Shown here piece by piece: positions 29,483 through 39,097 of a stretch of DNA of 64,000 nucleotides. The notes beneath the pieces were generated by a model. It worked only from the letters and a program-made list of their open reading frames with translations, had not been told where the DNA came from and did not search any database. Origin of the DNA: Burkholderiaceae bacterium (GTDB lineage Bacteria > Pseudomonadota > Gammaproteobacteria > Burkholderiales > Burkholderiaceae_F); assembly GCA_022843955.1 (NCBI GenBank), contig JALHMQ010000002.1, positions 62,001 through 126,000 of the forward strand. The letters are read 5' to 3'. A program made the translations under genes and the position numbers. Positions within the stretch are counted from its first letter, which is position 1. Every line of letters begins with the position of its first letter.

Positions 29483-30049
29483 CTAAAGGCCAGGACGATT
29501 CAGCGCAGCTAGCGATGGGACGCGGGACCAGTCGAAGTAGGGCCCGGGGTCCGTCTTGCGGTCCTGCGCGATATCGGCATGTCCACGCGCGAAGGCGATC
29601 GGGTAGGCAACTGCGAGCGAAGGCACCAGTGCAGCAAGCGTGTCGTACTGCGCGGGCTCGAACGGAGTGAAGTCGGTTCCTTCGAGTTCGATGCCGATGG
29701 AGTAGTCGTTGCAGCGGGCGCGACCGGCAAACGAAGATGCGCCGGCATGCCAGGCGCGATGTGCGCAGGAGACGAACTGGGTGAGTGCGCCGGTACGCTC
29801 GATCAGGAAGTGCGCCGAAACGCGGACGCCAGCCAGCTGCGTAAAGAACGGGTGAGTGTCAGGGGGCAACTCGTTGGCGAACAGGCGCTGGATATTGCCG
29901 GCGCCAAAGCAGCCTGGCGGCAGACTGATGTTGTGGATGACGATCAGATCGGTCGCGACGCCGGGCGGGCGTTCATCGAAGTTGGCCGAGGGACGATGAG
30001 ATGCGCCGGTGACCCAGCCGTCGGCGTTGACGCGCAGGCGCAGCAGCAT
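29483..30049 (-). CDS. ampD: 1,6-anhydro-N-acetylmuramyl-L-alanine amidase
   Basis: Zn2+-dependent cytosolic amidase that removes peptide from anhydro-muropeptides during cell-wall recycling. 188 residues, as in E. coli AmpD. Zinc ligands correspond to His39 (IVIHNISLPP), His157 (FARGHADIAQ) and Asp167 (RKTDPGPYFDW); the SIGIELEG motif with the catalytic Glu is also present. It is 54 bases downstream of pilR on the same strand, an arrangement common in Burkholderiales. It feeds Mpl, encoded at 13901, with free peptide. No ampR or beta-lactamase gene is adjacent. Confidence 0.95.
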   Translation of the reverse strand: MLLRLRVNADGWVTGASHRPSANFDERPPGVATDLIVIHNISLPPGCFGAGNIQRLFANELPPDTHPFFTQLAGVRVSAHFLIERTGALTQFVSCAHRAWHAGASSFAGRARCNDYSIGIELEGTDFTPFEPAQYDTLAALVPSLAVAYPIAFARGHADIAQDRKTDPGPYFDWSRVPSLAALNRPGL

Positions 30050-30103
30050 CAGAACGACACCCGCATCCGCTGTGCCGACCGCATCGCCGTCACCGCCCCG
30101 TGC

Positions 30104-31624
30104 TCAGCGTAGTCCCAGCCGATGCATGCGGTAACGCAACTGCCGAAACGTCAGTCCGAGCAGCTGCGCAGCGGCGGTACGGTTATGGCCGGTGCGAGCG
30201 AGCGCGGCGCGGATTGCATCGCGCTCCATCGCATCGAGGTAGGCGCCCAGGTCGCTGGGGATGCCGCCTTCGAGCCGGTAGGGACGCTCGTCCGACAGCA
30301 GCGCGGCACCGAGCAGGGTTGGCGGCGGTTCGTCGACCGTTTCTGCAACGGCGGCGTCTGCCGGTTCGGCCGGCTCCGGCTCGAGCAGCAGATCCACCTC
30401 CGGCTGCGGCAGCATCAGATCAATGGGCTGCAGCTGTTCTTCAGTCGCCAGCGCCACCGCGCGCTCGAGCACGTTCTCCAGCTCCCGCACATTGCCGGGA
30501 AACGGATGACGGCGCAGCGCCTGCTCCGCGTCGTCCGACAGATGCGCGCGTCGCTCGCCACTGCGCTCGGCGATCCGACCGAGCAGCGCGTCGGCGATCA
30601 ACGGGATGTCATCGGCGCGCTCGCGCAAGCTGGGAACCCGCAGTTCGATGACGTTGAGACGATAGAACAGGTCCTGGCGAAAGCGACCGGTTGAGACGAG
30701 CCGCGCGAGGTCCTGGTGCGTCGCGCTGAGAATGCGCACATCCACCGGTTCTTCCGCCGTCGCGCCCACCTTGCGCACCCGCCGCTCCTGGATCGCGCGC
30801 AGCAGCTTGACCTGCATCGCCACGGGCAGCTCGGCCACCTCGTCGAGGAACAGGGTGCCGCCAGCGGCGGCCTGGAAGAAGCCATCGCGATCGCGATCGG
30901 CGCCGGTGAACGCGCCGCGCCGGTAGCCGAAAAACTCCGCTTCCATGAGCGTTTCGGGGATCGCGCCGCAGTTGACCGCAATGAAAGGCGCCGCATGGCG
31001 CGCAGAACACTCATGGATCGCCCGCGCCACGAGTTCCTTGCCGCTGCCTGACTCACCGCGGACGGCCACCGGCGCCATGGTGTAGCCAAGTCGGACGATC
31101 ATGGCGCGCAGTTGCTTCATCGATGCAGATTCGCCGAGCAACCGCGCCAATGCGGCGGCACCACTGGCGCCCGGACTGCCCAGCGGGCGACCCGTTCGGT
31201 CCGGCACCTGCTGCAATGCAGAGCGCACCAGCAATCGCAGGTTTTCGATGTCGACCGGCTTGGTGAGGTAGTCGAAGGCGCCCGCCTTGAGCGCCGCCAC
31301 CGCGTTCTCGGGGCTGCCGAATGCGGTGATCACGGCGATCGGCGGCGCCTCGCCCCACTTGCCCTGGGCGACCTCGCGCACCAAGTCCAGGCCGATTCCG
31401 TCGGGCAGACGCATGTCGGTGAGCACCAGCGCGTAGCGACGTTGGTCGAGAAGCTGCCTCGCCTGCGTCAATGACTCCGCGCCGTCAGCATCGAGCCCCA
31501 GCCGCACCAGCGTCAAGGACAGCAGCTCCCGCAGGTCGGCCTCGTCGTCGACCACCAGCACGGCAGGTGTTCGCCTGACCGGTTCGGCGGGAGGGCTGGC
31601 ACGCGTCGAAGTCAACTCGTTCAT
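30104..31624 (-). CDS. pilR: Sigma-54-dependent response regulator, PilR-like
   Basis: NtrC-family activator of sigma-54 promoters, 506 residues. The receiver domain (about 20-140) has the phospho-acceptor Asp70 in VLTDMRLPDG and conserved Lys in YLTKPVD. The AAA+ domain has Walker A GESGSGKE and the sigma-54-contact loop GAFTGA (FGYRRGAFTGADRDR). The C-terminal Fis-type helix-turn-helix is ARTGHNRTAAAQLLGL. ATG at 31624 overlaps the sensor-kinase stop (ATGA); a longer in-frame reading runs into pilS and was rejected. The pairing with a multi-TM PilS-type kinase supports control of type IV pilin genes, though pilA is not in this window. Confidence 0.93.
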   Translation of the reverse strand: MNELTSTRASPPAEPVRRTPAVLVVDDEADLRELLSLTLVRLGLDADGAESLTQARQLLDQRRYALVLTDMRLPDGIGLDLVREVAQGKWGEAPPIAVITAFGSPENAVAALKAGAFDYLTKPVDIENLRLLVRSALQQVPDRTGRPLGSPGASGAAALARLLGESASMKQLRAMIVRLGYTMAPVAVRGESGSGKELVARAIHECSARHAAPFIAVNCGAIPETLMEAEFFGYRRGAFTGADRDRDGFFQAAAGGTLFLDEVAELPVAMQVKLLRAIQERRVRKVGATAEEPVDVRILSATHQDLARLVSTGRFRQDLFYRLNVIELRVPSLRERADDIPLIADALLGRIAERSGERRAHLSDDAEQALRRHPFPGNVRELENVLERAVALATEEQLQPIDLMLPQPEVDLLLEPEPAEPADAAVAETVDEPPPTLLGAALLSDERPYRLEGGIPSDLGAYLDAMERDAIRAALARTGHNRTAAAQLLGLTFRQLRYRMHRLGLR

Positions 31625-33342
31625 TGGACCGGGATCGTATCGAGAAAGCCGACGTCCTCGGTGCCCGTGATGGCACGCCGGGTGAACCGCAGCACGAAGC
31701 CGTCGCGCGTGCTGCCGTCGAGTTCGCGACGGCCGGTATAGACGAGTTCGCAGCGATTGGCCACGCAGAACTCGCGTGCGATGTACAGACCGAGGCCCGT
31801 GCCACCGGACCGCGTGGTAAAGAACGGCTCGAACAGGGTCGACTGCCCCTCGGGTGCGACCCCTGGCCCGTCGTCGAACACCCACAGGCGCGCGCGCCCG
31901 CCATCGTCGACGGCATGCTCGATCACGATCTGCACGGCGCCCGCCTTGCCGCTGGAAAAGCGCAACGCGTTATCCACGAGATTGAACAAGACCTGCCGCA
32001 GGTGAGACGACTCGAACTTGACCATCACGCCAGCGCCCGCACTCAGCAGCACGCGACCAGGATGCAGCGATCTGTCTCGCTCAAACTCGGCCAGCCAGTC
32101 TTTGACGAAGCTCGACAGATCAATGTCGTCTCCCAGCGGCGCCTCGCGCCGCGCCACGCGCAGCACATCATCAACCAACCGGTCCAGACGCTGCGTGTTC
32201 TCCCGCACGATGCCGGCCAGCCGACGCTGCAGCGGCTCCTGTGCGTCTTCGGCCATCAACTGCCCGGCATGGCTGATCGCGGCCAGCGGATTGCGGATCT
32301 CGTGCGCGATCGAGGCCGTCAACCGCCCCATCGCCGCAAGCTTGAGCTGCTGCGCTCGCTCCTCGACCTCGCGAACGTCTTCGAGGAACACGACGAACTC
32401 GTCGCTTGTCTCGACCGGCGGCCGCGCGAAGCGTGCCCGCAATTGCAGCTCCGGCATCTGATGCTGCGGCTCGTCGACCATCGGCTGCATCACCGTGTTG
32501 GACCAGGCACCGGTCGCACGCTCGACCTCGCGCCAGCGCAGGAACGCCTGCGCCAACGGACGCACCGGCTCGAACTCCAGCAATTGCCGGCCGGTCAGCT
32601 GTGCGTTGGGCGGCAGGCCGAGCATCAGGCGGGCGGCGCGGTTGTTGGCCCGCACCCTCGTCTCGGCATCGACGACGAGCACGCCCTGCTCCATCTGGCC
32701 AATGACGAGGCGATTGATCTCCAATTGATTCTCGAGGTCACGACCGCGCGCCAGCGCAAGTCGCTCCTGGGTCGCCAGTCGCGCTGACAGCAGCCGCAAC
32801 AAGCCGGTCACCGCAAACAGCGCCGCGCCGTACAGCCCGGTCTGGAACAGCGACGAGTCGGAACTCTGCCCCAGCATGCTGCGCCACACGCTGTCTGCGA
32901 GCAACGCCAGCACCGCCAGCGAGCAGACGAAGAACGCCGCACTGGTTCGCAACAGCAATGCGGCACCGGCCAGCGGCAGCAGGTAGAGAACCATGATCCC
33001 GCCCCGCAGACCGCCGGCGAGCACCACCAGCAAGGTGATCAGGACGAGGTCGGTCGCCAGTTGCGCCGCCAGTTGCACTCGGAACTGCCGGCGCAGGTAG
33101 ATCGAAGTGATAGCGAGGACGCTGGCCACCGCGAAGTACGCAACGCTCAGCGTCAGTGTGAAGTCGGTGTCCGGCGATTCCGCGCTGATGGACGAGACGC
33201 CGAGCGCAGCGACTGACAGCAGCAAGCTGCTGGCGACGAGCACGCGTACCAGGGCGAAGTACTGCAGCGTGCGCCAGGGCGCATCGAACGGCAGCGGGGG
33301 CGTTTCAAGGGAGGCGTCGGCCATCGGGTCGGTCGCTGTCAT
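31621..33342 (-). CDS. pilS: Sensor histidine kinase, PilS-like
   Basis: Membrane sensor kinase partner of PilR, 573 residues from ATG at 33342 (M7 at 33324 is an alternative; neither has a clear ribosome site). Six hydrophobic helices occupy residues about 27-185 (e.g. LVRVLVASSLLLSVAALGV), the PilS layout. A PAS-like domain (about 205-325) precedes the HisKA domain with phospho-acceptor His347 in ASIAHEIRNPLAAISH. The HATPase domain has NLVDNALRFS, DDGPGV and GGTGLGLYIA. The stop overlaps pilR. Signal sensed is unknown; in PilS it is linked to pilin levels in the membrane. Confidence 0.92.
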   Translation of the reverse strand: MTATDPMADASLETPPLPFDAPWRTLQYFALVRVLVASSLLLSVAALGVSSISAESPDTDFTLTLSVAYFAVASVLAITSIYLRRQFRVQLAAQLATDLVLITLLVVLAGGLRGGIMVLYLLPLAGAALLLRTSAAFFVCSLAVLALLADSVWRSMLGQSSDSSLFQTGLYGAALFAVTGLLRLLSARLATQERLALARGRDLENQLEINRLVIGQMEQGVLVVDAETRVRANNRAARLMLGLPPNAQLTGRQLLEFEPVRPLAQAFLRWREVERATGAWSNTVMQPMVDEPQHQMPELQLRARFARPPVETSDEFVVFLEDVREVEERAQQLKLAAMGRLTASIAHEIRNPLAAISHAGQLMAEDAQEPLQRRLAGIVRENTQRLDRLVDDVLRVARREAPLGDDIDLSSFVKDWLAEFERDRSLHPGRVLLSAGAGVMVKFESSHLRQVLFNLVDNALRFSSGKAGAVQIVIEHAVDDGGRARLWVFDDGPGVAPEGQSTLFEPFFTTRSGGTGLGLYIAREFCVANRCELVYTGRRELDGSTRDGFVLRFTRRAITGTEDVGFLDTIPVQ

Positions 33343-33394
33343 CAGCCAGCACGGCGGCAGGCCCCGACCGGTCGGGGGACTGCTGCCCGGGACA

Positions 33395-33655
33395 TTACCG
33401 CGCCGTCCCCTGCCGGCGGTGTTCCTCACAGCAGTACCAACGCTGCGGTTCGGCACCCGGTGCTGGCAAGGCATCGGACTGCGGCAGGTTCAACCCGCAC
33501 GCATCGCAGCGCACGATCGCCTCGGGCGCCGATGCCTCATTGGGGCGGGACGGGGACTGCGGGCCGGCACCATCGGACCGCCGCTGAATGCGCAGATAGC
33601 GCCAGGCGATGTAGATGGCCAAGGCCAGAAGCACGAAGAAGAGGATGCGGCCCAT
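33395..33655 (-). CDS. PP0621-family small membrane protein with cysteine motifs
   Basis: 86 residues. One N-terminal membrane helix (ILFFVLLALAIYIAWRYL) is followed by a basic/proline linker and a small cysteine-containing domain: CDACGLNLPQSDAL and, 20 residues on, WYCCEEHRR, likely binding one metal ion. This pattern matches the PP0621 family; function unknown. It lies between the CcsA-like gene (33 bases upstream) and pilS (52 bases downstream) on one strand, the same neighbourhood it has in other Burkholderiales. Confidence 0.85.
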   Translation of the reverse strand: MGRILFFVLLALAIYIAWRYLRIQRRSDGAGPQSPSRPNEASAPEAIVRCDACGLNLPQSDALPAPGAEPQRWYCCEEHRRQGTAR

Positions 33656-33688
33656 GACGTGAGTGACGGCTTGGAAGCGGCGACGGAC

Positions 33689-34528
33689 TCAGCCGCGGCC
33701 GAGCACGACTTCAAGAACGAAGCGGCTGCCGACATAGGCGAGGATCAGCATCGCGAAGCCGACGAACGTCCACCGCAGCGCGACCCGCCCCCGCCAGCCG
33801 AAAATCGCCCGACCGGCGAGCAACCCGGCGAACACAAGCCAGGCGGCGAGCGCAAACACCGTCTTGTGTTCGAAACGCAGCGCACGGCCGAAGAGGTAAT
33901 CGGAAAACAGCAGGCCGGACCCGACCGTCAGCGTGAGCAAGATGAACCCCGCCAGGATCAGCTTGAACAGCAGACTTTCCATCGCCAGTAGCGGCGGAAT
34001 CTGACGAAACAGCGGGCTGGGATCGCGTGAATCGCGCTTGCCGCGGTGCAGTTCGCGATCCAGGGCAGCCATCAGCAAAGCATGCAGAGCGGCGATCGTC
34101 AGCAGGCTGTAGGCGAGGATCGCGGCCAGCAGGTGAAGCTTGAAGGCCACACCGCGATCGGACGCGATCATGCCGCCTGGGAACAACAGGGGCAGCATCA
34201 ATGCAACCGCGGCAACCGGCAGCACGAGCGGCTGCAACCCGCGCAGGGGCACGAAAAACCCCTCGAACCAAAGGATCAGCACAGTGAGCCAGAGCGTGGC
34301 GGACAGCGCCAGGGCGAAGCCAAAGCGAAACTCGCCATTGCCGAAAACGCCGATCGTGAGCAGGACTCCGTGGCCGACGGCGAGGACGGGCAATGCCCAG
34401 CGGTCGATCCCTGCCTTGACGACCGCTGCGCCGTCGACCGCGAGCGAGGTCCACACCTGTCTTGCCAGGAGAAGGTAGAGCCCCGCGATCAGCACATGGG
34501 GCGCGACGTAAAATGATCCGTTCGCCAT
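33689..34528 (-). CDS. CcsA/YpjD-like cytochrome c assembly membrane protein
   Basis: Polytopic inner-membrane protein of 279 residues with about eight hydrophobic helices, similar to the CcsA/CcmC-type family (YpjD/HemX-like). The family usually carries conserved His residues near helix ends for haem handling; here His in VGHGVLL, FKLHLLAAILAYSLLTIAALHALL and RFEHKTVFALAAW are candidates. It lacks the tryptophan-rich WWD motif of true CcsA as far as I can see. Start at 34528 (MANGSFYVAPHVL) chosen over an upstream polar extension. Divergent from ffh, its normal neighbour in many proteobacteria. Actual role unproven. Confidence 0.82.
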   Translation of the reverse strand: MANGSFYVAPHVLIAGLYLLLARQVWTSLAVDGAAVVKAGIDRWALPVLAVGHGVLLTIGVFGNGEFRFGFALALSATLWLTVLILWFEGFFVPLRGLQPLVLPVAAVALMLPLLFPGGMIASDRGVAFKLHLLAAILAYSLLTIAALHALLMAALDRELHRGKRDSRDPSPLFRQIPPLLAMESLLFKLILAGFILLTLTVGSGLLFSDYLFGRALRFEHKTVFALAAWLVFAGLLAGRAIFGWRGRVALRWTFVGFAMLILAYVGSRFVLEVVLGRG

Positions 34529-34529
34529 A

Positions 34530-34548
34530 CGTGCATTTATATAGCACG
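34530..34548. promoter_or_regulatory. Palindrome with TATATA centre between ccsA-like gene and ffh
   Basis: CGTGC (34530-34534) and GCACG (34544-34548) flank ATTTATATA in the 60-base divergent spacer. The A/T centre looks like a -10 element usable in one or both directions. No good -35 is visible. Confidence 0.35.
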
Positions 34549-34588
34549 CAGGCTCCTCCTTGATGGCGCTTCGTCGCGCCCGATTCAA

Positions 34589-35971
34589 ATGCTGGATCAA
34601 CTGACAGACAAGCTCGCTCGGGTCGTCAAGACGATGCGCGGTCAGGCGCGCCTGACCGAAGAGAACATGCAGGAGATGCTGCGCGAGGTGCGCGTGGCGC
34701 TGCTCGAGGCGGACGTCGCCCTGCCGGTGGTACGTGAGTTCATCGCCGCGATCAAGGAAAAGGCGCTGGGAGAGGATGTCTCAGGCAGCCTGACACCGGG
34801 CCAGGCGCTGGTCGGGATCGTGCACAAGGAACTCGCACGGTTGATGGGCAGCGACCTGCCAGCGGCGGAGCGCGAAATCAATCTGGCGACCCAGCCGCCG
34901 GCGGTCATCCTCTTGGCAGGTTTGCAGGGCGCGGGAAAGACCACAACCGCGGCCAAGCTCGCCAAGTGGCTGATCGAGCAGCGCAAGAAGAAGGTGCTGG
35001 CGGTCTCTACGGACGTTTACCGGCCGGCTGCGATCGAACAGTTGAAGTCGGTCGCCACCCAGGCCGGCGCCTCCGTCTGTTCGAGCACGCCCACCGACAA
35101 GCCGGTCGACATCGCTCTGCGCGCGCTGGACCAGGCGCGCAAGCAGTTCTTCGACGTCCTCATCGTCGATACCGCCGGCCGCCTGGCGATCGACGAGGAG
35201 ATGATGCGTGAGGTCGCTTCGCTGCACGAAGCGGTCCACCCGGTCGAAACGCTTTTCGTCGTCGACGCGATGCTCGGGCAGGACGCCGTCAATACGGCCA
35301 AGGCGTTTGCTGAGAGGTTGCCGCTGACCGGCATCGTCCTGACCAAGCTCGATGGGGATGCGCGCGGGGGCGCAGCACTTTCTGTGCGGCACATCACGGG
35401 CCGTCCGATCAAGTTCATCGGCGTCGCCGAGAAGATCGGCGGGCTGGAGCGGTTTGACGCCGAACGCATGGCGGGCCGGGTGCTCGGCATGGGCGACATC
35501 GTGTCGCTCGTCGAAGATGTGCACAAGTCGATCGACGTCAAGCAGGCCGAGCAGCTTGCCCGAAAAATGCAGTCGGGCGACAAGTTCGACCTGAACGACT
35601 TTCGCGACCAGATCGGCCAGATGCGCAAGATGGGCGGACTGTCCAGCATGCTCGAGAAACTGCCGGCGCAATTTGCGCAGGCCGCTGGTCAGGTGAATGA
35701 CAAGGACGCCGACAAGCAGATCCGCCGGGTCGAAGGCATCATCAATTCGATGACACCGCAGGAGCGCGCCAAGCCGGAACTGATCAAGGCCTCGCGCAAG
35801 CGACGCATAGCCGCCGGAAGCGGCGTGCCGGTGCAGGAGGTCAACCGCATGCTCAATCAGTTCGAGCAGATGCAGTCGATGATGAAGCAGATGAAAAAAG
35901 GCGGGCTGGGAAAGATGATGCGCGGACTTGGCGCGCTTAAGGGAGGCATGCCCGGGCTGCCGCGGCGCTGA
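34589..35971 (+). CDS. ffh: Signal recognition particle protein Ffh
   Basis: SRP54 GTPase that delivers inner-membrane proteins co-translationally. 460 residues. N domain 1-95; G domain with P-loop GLQGAGKTTT (111-120), DTAGR (194-198) and TKLDGD (252-257), plus VSTDVYRPAAIEQL; methionine-rich M domain from about 330 with RKRRIAAGSG RNA-binding motif and the final MMKQMKKGGLGKMMRG segment. ATG at 34589. The stop is 18 bases from the convergent transglycosylase. Confidence 0.97.
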   Translation: MLDQLTDKLARVVKTMRGQARLTEENMQEMLREVRVALLEADVALPVVREFIAAIKEKALGEDVSGSLTPGQALVGIVHKELARLMGSDLPAAEREINLATQPPAVILLAGLQGAGKTTTAAKLAKWLIEQRKKKVLAVSTDVYRPAAIEQLKSVATQAGASVCSSTPTDKPVDIALRALDQARKQFFDVLIVDTAGRLAIDEEMMREVASLHEAVHPVETLFVVDAMLGQDAVNTAKAFAERLPLTGIVLTKLDGDARGGAALSVRHITGRPIKFIGVAEKIGGLERFDAERMAGRVLGMGDIVSLVEDVHKSIDVKQAEQLARKMQSGDKFDLNDFRDQIGQMRKMGGLSSMLEKLPAQFAQAAGQVNDKDADKQIRRVEGIINSMTPQERAKPELIKASRKRRIAAGSGVPVQEVNRMLNQFEQMQSMMKQMKKGGLGKMMRGLGALKGGMPGLPRR

Positions 35972-35989
35972 GGCGCTGCGCCGTCTTGA

Positions 35990-36676
35990 TCAGGCCAGTG
36001 GCGCCTTGGATGGGTCGTATGCCCAGCCCTTCTCCCAAGCCGCCAGAACCGCATTCGGATACTCGGCCCGGCCGCGACTTCCGTTGTAGCGCCCGAGGGC
36101 CAGGAAGAGATTGCCTTTCTCCATGTCGAGGTAGTGGCGCAGGATCACGCAGCCGTAGCGCAGGTTCGACCGCATGTCGAACAGCCTGCGCGGATCGCCG
36201 TCACCGATAACCCTCGTCCAAAATGGCATGACCTGCATGTAGCCGCGCGCGCCGGCACTCGAGATCGCGTACTTGCGAAACGCACTTTCAACCTGGATCA
36301 GGCCCAGCACGAGCTGGCGGTCGAGGCCCGCCCGCGTGCATTCATAGTCGAGCGTTCGCAGAAACTCGACTCGCGTCTGGTAGTCGGCCTTGCGGCGTAC
36401 CAGTCGGCTCGACATCTCGCCCAGCCAGTGAACAAAGGCGACGCGCTCCTTCGAATCATCGAAGCTGCGAACCGGCGGTCGTGCATCGGCGATCTGCGCC
36501 GCGAGTGCATTGCGCACGGCTGCGGCCATAGGCTCGTACTGCTGCGCACCGGCGCGGGCGCGCTGCGGCAACCACAGCAGCGCGATGGCGGCGGCCGGCA
36601 CCGCCACCAACGCAAGGCGCCGACGCTGCTGCACGCGGCTACTGCTTGATCTGCTGCCGGACGAACGCTGCCGCAT
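35990..36676 (-). CDS. Lytic transglycosylase (SLT domain), secreted
   Basis: Peptidoglycan lytic transglycosylase of 228 residues. A Ser/Arg-rich start is followed by a hydrophobic segment ([16 protein letters not shown]) and a likely cleavage site at ARAGA. The SLT domain has catalytic Glu130 in [17 protein letters not shown] and [12 protein letters not shown], with [11 protein letters not shown] near the end. ATG at 36676 overlaps the proS stop by 38 bases; a GTG at 36634 would begin five bases after proS and keep the whole signal sequence, so the true start is open. Likely co-transcribed with proS. A second SLT enzyme is at 2548. Confidence 0.86.
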   Translation of the reverse strand: MRQRSSGSRSSSSRVQQRRRLALVAVPAAAIALLWLPQRARAGAQQYEPMAAAVRNALAAQIADARPPVRSFDDSKERVAFVHWLGEMSSRLVRRKADYQTRVEFLRTLDYECTRAGLDRQLVLGLIQVESAFRKYAISSAGARGYMQVMPFWTRVIGDGDPRRLFDMRSNLRYGCVILRHYLDMEKGNLFLALGRYNGSRGRAEYPNAVLAAWEKGWAYDPSKAPLA

Positions 36677-38378
36677 CCGCCACGGTGATCATGACCGGCT
36701 GTAACTGGCGCCGCGAGGCATACTCCAGTTCGCCGCTTTTGAGGCTGCGCTCACCAATCGTGATTCGGTGCGGCACGCCAATCAGTTCCCAGTCGGCGAA
36801 CATTGCGCCAGGGCGCTCCCCGCGATCGTCAATGATGACATCGACACCGGCGGTGCGCAGCTCTTCGTAAAGCAAGTCGGCCACCTGTCGCACCTGGTCG
36901 GATTGTCGGTAATTGACCGGACACAGCGCCACCGTGAACGGCGCCAGCGCATCGGGCCAGATGATCCCCTTGGCGTCGTGGTTCTGCTCGATCGCTGCGC
37001 CGAGCAGCCGTGTCACGCCGATGCCGTAGCAGCCCATGACCATCGGTTGCGACTGGCCCTTTTCGTCGGTGAAAGCGAGCTTCATGGTCTCCGCATAAGG
37101 CAGCCCAGCGAACACGTGGCCCACCTCGATCCCGCGCTGGATCGCCAAGACGCCTCGCCCATCTGGGGACGGATCACCGGCCACCACGCTACGAATGTCA
37201 GCCACGATCGGCTCCGGCAGATCGCGCCCCCAGTTGACCCCGGTGAGGTGAAAGTCCTCCTCGTTCGCGCCGCAGACGAAGTCGCTCATGTTGGCCACGG
37301 TGCGATCGGCCACGACGGTGACCGGCATCTTGGTGCCGATCGGGCCCAGATAGCCTGGCTTGCATCCGAATGCCGCGCGAATCTCGGCCTCGGAAGCGAA
37401 TCGGAATCCGTCCTTGAGACCCGCGACCTTGCCGGCCTTCACTTCGTTGAGTTCATGGTCGCCACGCACAAGCAACAGCCAGATCTGCGCTGCCGCCAAC
37501 TGGCCTTTGTCATCGCGCCGCTCGACCGCCAGCACGATGGACTTCACGGTGCGAGTCAGCGGCAGACCCAGCAGTTCGGCAACGTGCTCGCACTTTTCCT
37601 TGCCTGGTGTCGGTGTACGGGCGAGCACTTGCGTCGGCAACGCTCGTTGGCCGATCAAGGGCACGGCTTCGGCCATCTCGACATTGGCGGCGTATTCCGA
37701 GGTGGGGCAGTACGCGATTGCATCTTCGCCCGTGTCGGCGATCACCTGGAACTCGTGGCTCGCCTTTCCGCCGATGTTTCCGGTATCGGCCGCGACTGCG
37801 CGGAACGTCAGGCCCATGCGGCTGAAGATTCGCTCGTAGGCTCGGTACATCGCCTGATAGCTCTTCATGCACGACGCTTCGTCACGGTCGAACGAGTACG
37901 CGTCTTTCATCGTGAACTCGCGTCCGCGCATGACGCCGAAACGCGGCCGCCGTTCGTCTCGAAACTTTGTCTGAATGTGGAAGAAGTTGACCGGCAACTG
38001 TTTGTAGCTCTTGAGCGCCTCGCGCGCGACATCGACAATCACCTCTTCCGAGGTCGGTTGGATGATGAAGTCCCGTTCGTGACGGTCTTTCACCCGCAGC
38101 AGTTCCGGGCCCATCTTGTACCAGCGGCCGGACTCCATCCAGAGTTCAGCTGGCTGCACCACGGGCATCAGTAGTTCGATTGCGCCCGCCCGATTCATCT
38201 CCTCCCGGATGATGTTCTCGATCCTACGGATCGAGCGCAACCCCATCGGCATGTAGGTGTAAATGCCCGCAGCGAGTTTGCGGATCATCCCCGCGCGCAG
38301 CATCAACTGATGGCTGACCACCTCCGCATCGGCAGGGGCTTCCTTGAGAGTCGCAATGAAAAAGGAGGTTGCGCGCAT
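36639..38378 (-). CDS. proS: Prolyl-tRNA synthetase
   Basis: Charges tRNA(Pro). 579 residues from ATG at 38378 ([20 protein letters not shown]); the longer reading to 38447 adds a tail not found in the family. Class II motifs: motif 1 region around [19 protein letters not shown], motif 2 [17 protein letters not shown], motif 3 [14 protein letters not shown] YbaK/INS-type editing insertion of about 180 residues lies between motifs 2 and 3, as in bacterial ProS. The anticodon-binding domain is at the C-terminus ([12 protein letters not shown]). tRNA-Pro(CGG) is encoded at 43397. Divergent from rppH. Confidence 0.96.
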   Translation of the reverse strand: MRATSFFIATLKEAPADAEVVSHQLMLRAGMIRKLAAGIYTYMPMGLRSIRRIENIIREEMNRAGAIELLMPVVQPAELWMESGRWYKMGPELLRVKDRHERDFIIQPTSEEVIVDVAREALKSYKQLPVNFFHIQTKFRDERRPRFGVMRGREFTMKDAYSFDRDEASCMKSYQAMYRAYERIFSRMGLTFRAVAADTGNIGGKASHEFQVIADTGEDAIAYCPTSEYAANVEMAEAVPLIGQRALPTQVLARTPTPGKEKCEHVAELLGLPLTRTVKSIVLAVERRDDKGQLAAAQIWLLLVRGDHELNEVKAGKVAGLKDGFRFASEAEIRAAFGCKPGYLGPIGTKMPVTVVADRTVANMSDFVCGANEEDFHLTGVNWGRDLPEPIVADIRSVVAGDPSPDGRGVLAIQRGIEVGHVFAGLPYAETMKLAFTDEKGQSQPMVMGCYGIGVTRLLGAAIEQNHDAKGIIWPDALAPFTVALCPVNYRQSDQVRQVADLLYEELRTAGVDVIIDDRGERPGAMFADWELIGVPHRITIGERSLKSGELEYASRRQLQPVMITVADAAAFVRQQIKQ

Positions 38379-38515
38379 TGCAGCAAAATTCCTGGCCGCT
38401 TCAGCTGCGACGCGCTCAGGGGTTCGCGCATCCAGCCGCGCATCCATGACGCGCGCACTCGCTTGACGAGCCGGTCATATAATGGGCCGCAGATGATAAA
38501 GCTTCAGGTGATGGC

Positions 38516-39070
38516 ATGCTGGACAAAGACGGGTTTCGCCCGAATGTCGGCATCATCCTGCTCAACCAACGCAACGAGGTCTTCTGGGGCAAACGGGTAA
38601 GGCAGCATTCCTGGCAGTTCCCGCAGGGCGGGATCAAGTTCGGCGAGTCGCCTGAGCAGGCGATGTTCCGAGAACTGTACGAGGAAGTGGGCCTCAAGCC
38701 GGAGCACGTGAAGATCGTCGCCCGCACACGGGACTGGTTGCGGTACGAGGTGCCGGAGCAATGGATCCGCCGAGACATGCGCGGCAACTACCGTGGCCAG
38801 AAGCAGATCTGGTACTTGCTGCGTCTCGTGGCGCGCGACACCGACGTTTGCCTGCGCCGTTCCGAGAAGCCTGAGTTCGACGCCTGGCGCTGGCACGACT
38901 ACTGGGTACCGATGGAATCGGTCATCGAGTTCAAGCGCGAGGTGTATCAGCAAGCGCTGCAGGAACTTGCCCGCTTCGTTCATCGCGGCGGTCGCCGTCC
39001 TGGATCGCTGGAGCCAGTGGATATCGGCCCGTCAGCGGGCCGACCAGCCGCTGAAGGCTCGACCGCTTGA
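38516..39070 (+). CDS. rppH: RNA pyrophosphohydrolase
   Basis: Removes pyrophosphate from triphosphorylated 5' ends, starting RNase E-dependent mRNA decay. 184 residues. Nudix box [23 protein letters not shown], read as [14 protein letters not shown] then RELYEEVGL, with all metal-binding Glu. The N-terminal [13 protein letters not shown] and the [11 protein letters not shown] and [10 protein letters not shown] segments are typical of RppH. The last 35 residues are a variable tail. Start ATG at 38516 with AGGTG upstream. A TATAAT at 38478-38483 is a likely -10, but no matching -35 is seen. Confidence 0.95.
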   Translation: MLDKDGFRPNVGIILLNQRNEVFWGKRVRQHSWQFPQGGIKFGESPEQAMFRELYEEVGLKPEHVKIVARTRDWLRYEVPEQWIRRDMRGNYRGQKQIWYLLRLVARDTDVCLRRSEKPEFDAWRWHDYWVPMESVIEFKREVYQQALQELARFVHRGGRRPGSLEPVDIGPSAGRPAAEGSTA

Positions 39071-39097
39071 GCAGTTCGCGCACTGCCGCACAACGCC

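Noticed and set aside
38463-38483. TTGACG and TATAAT upstream of rppH as a sigma-70 pair
   Set aside because: Only nine bases separate them, too few for a promoter; only the TATAAT is kept as a possible -10.
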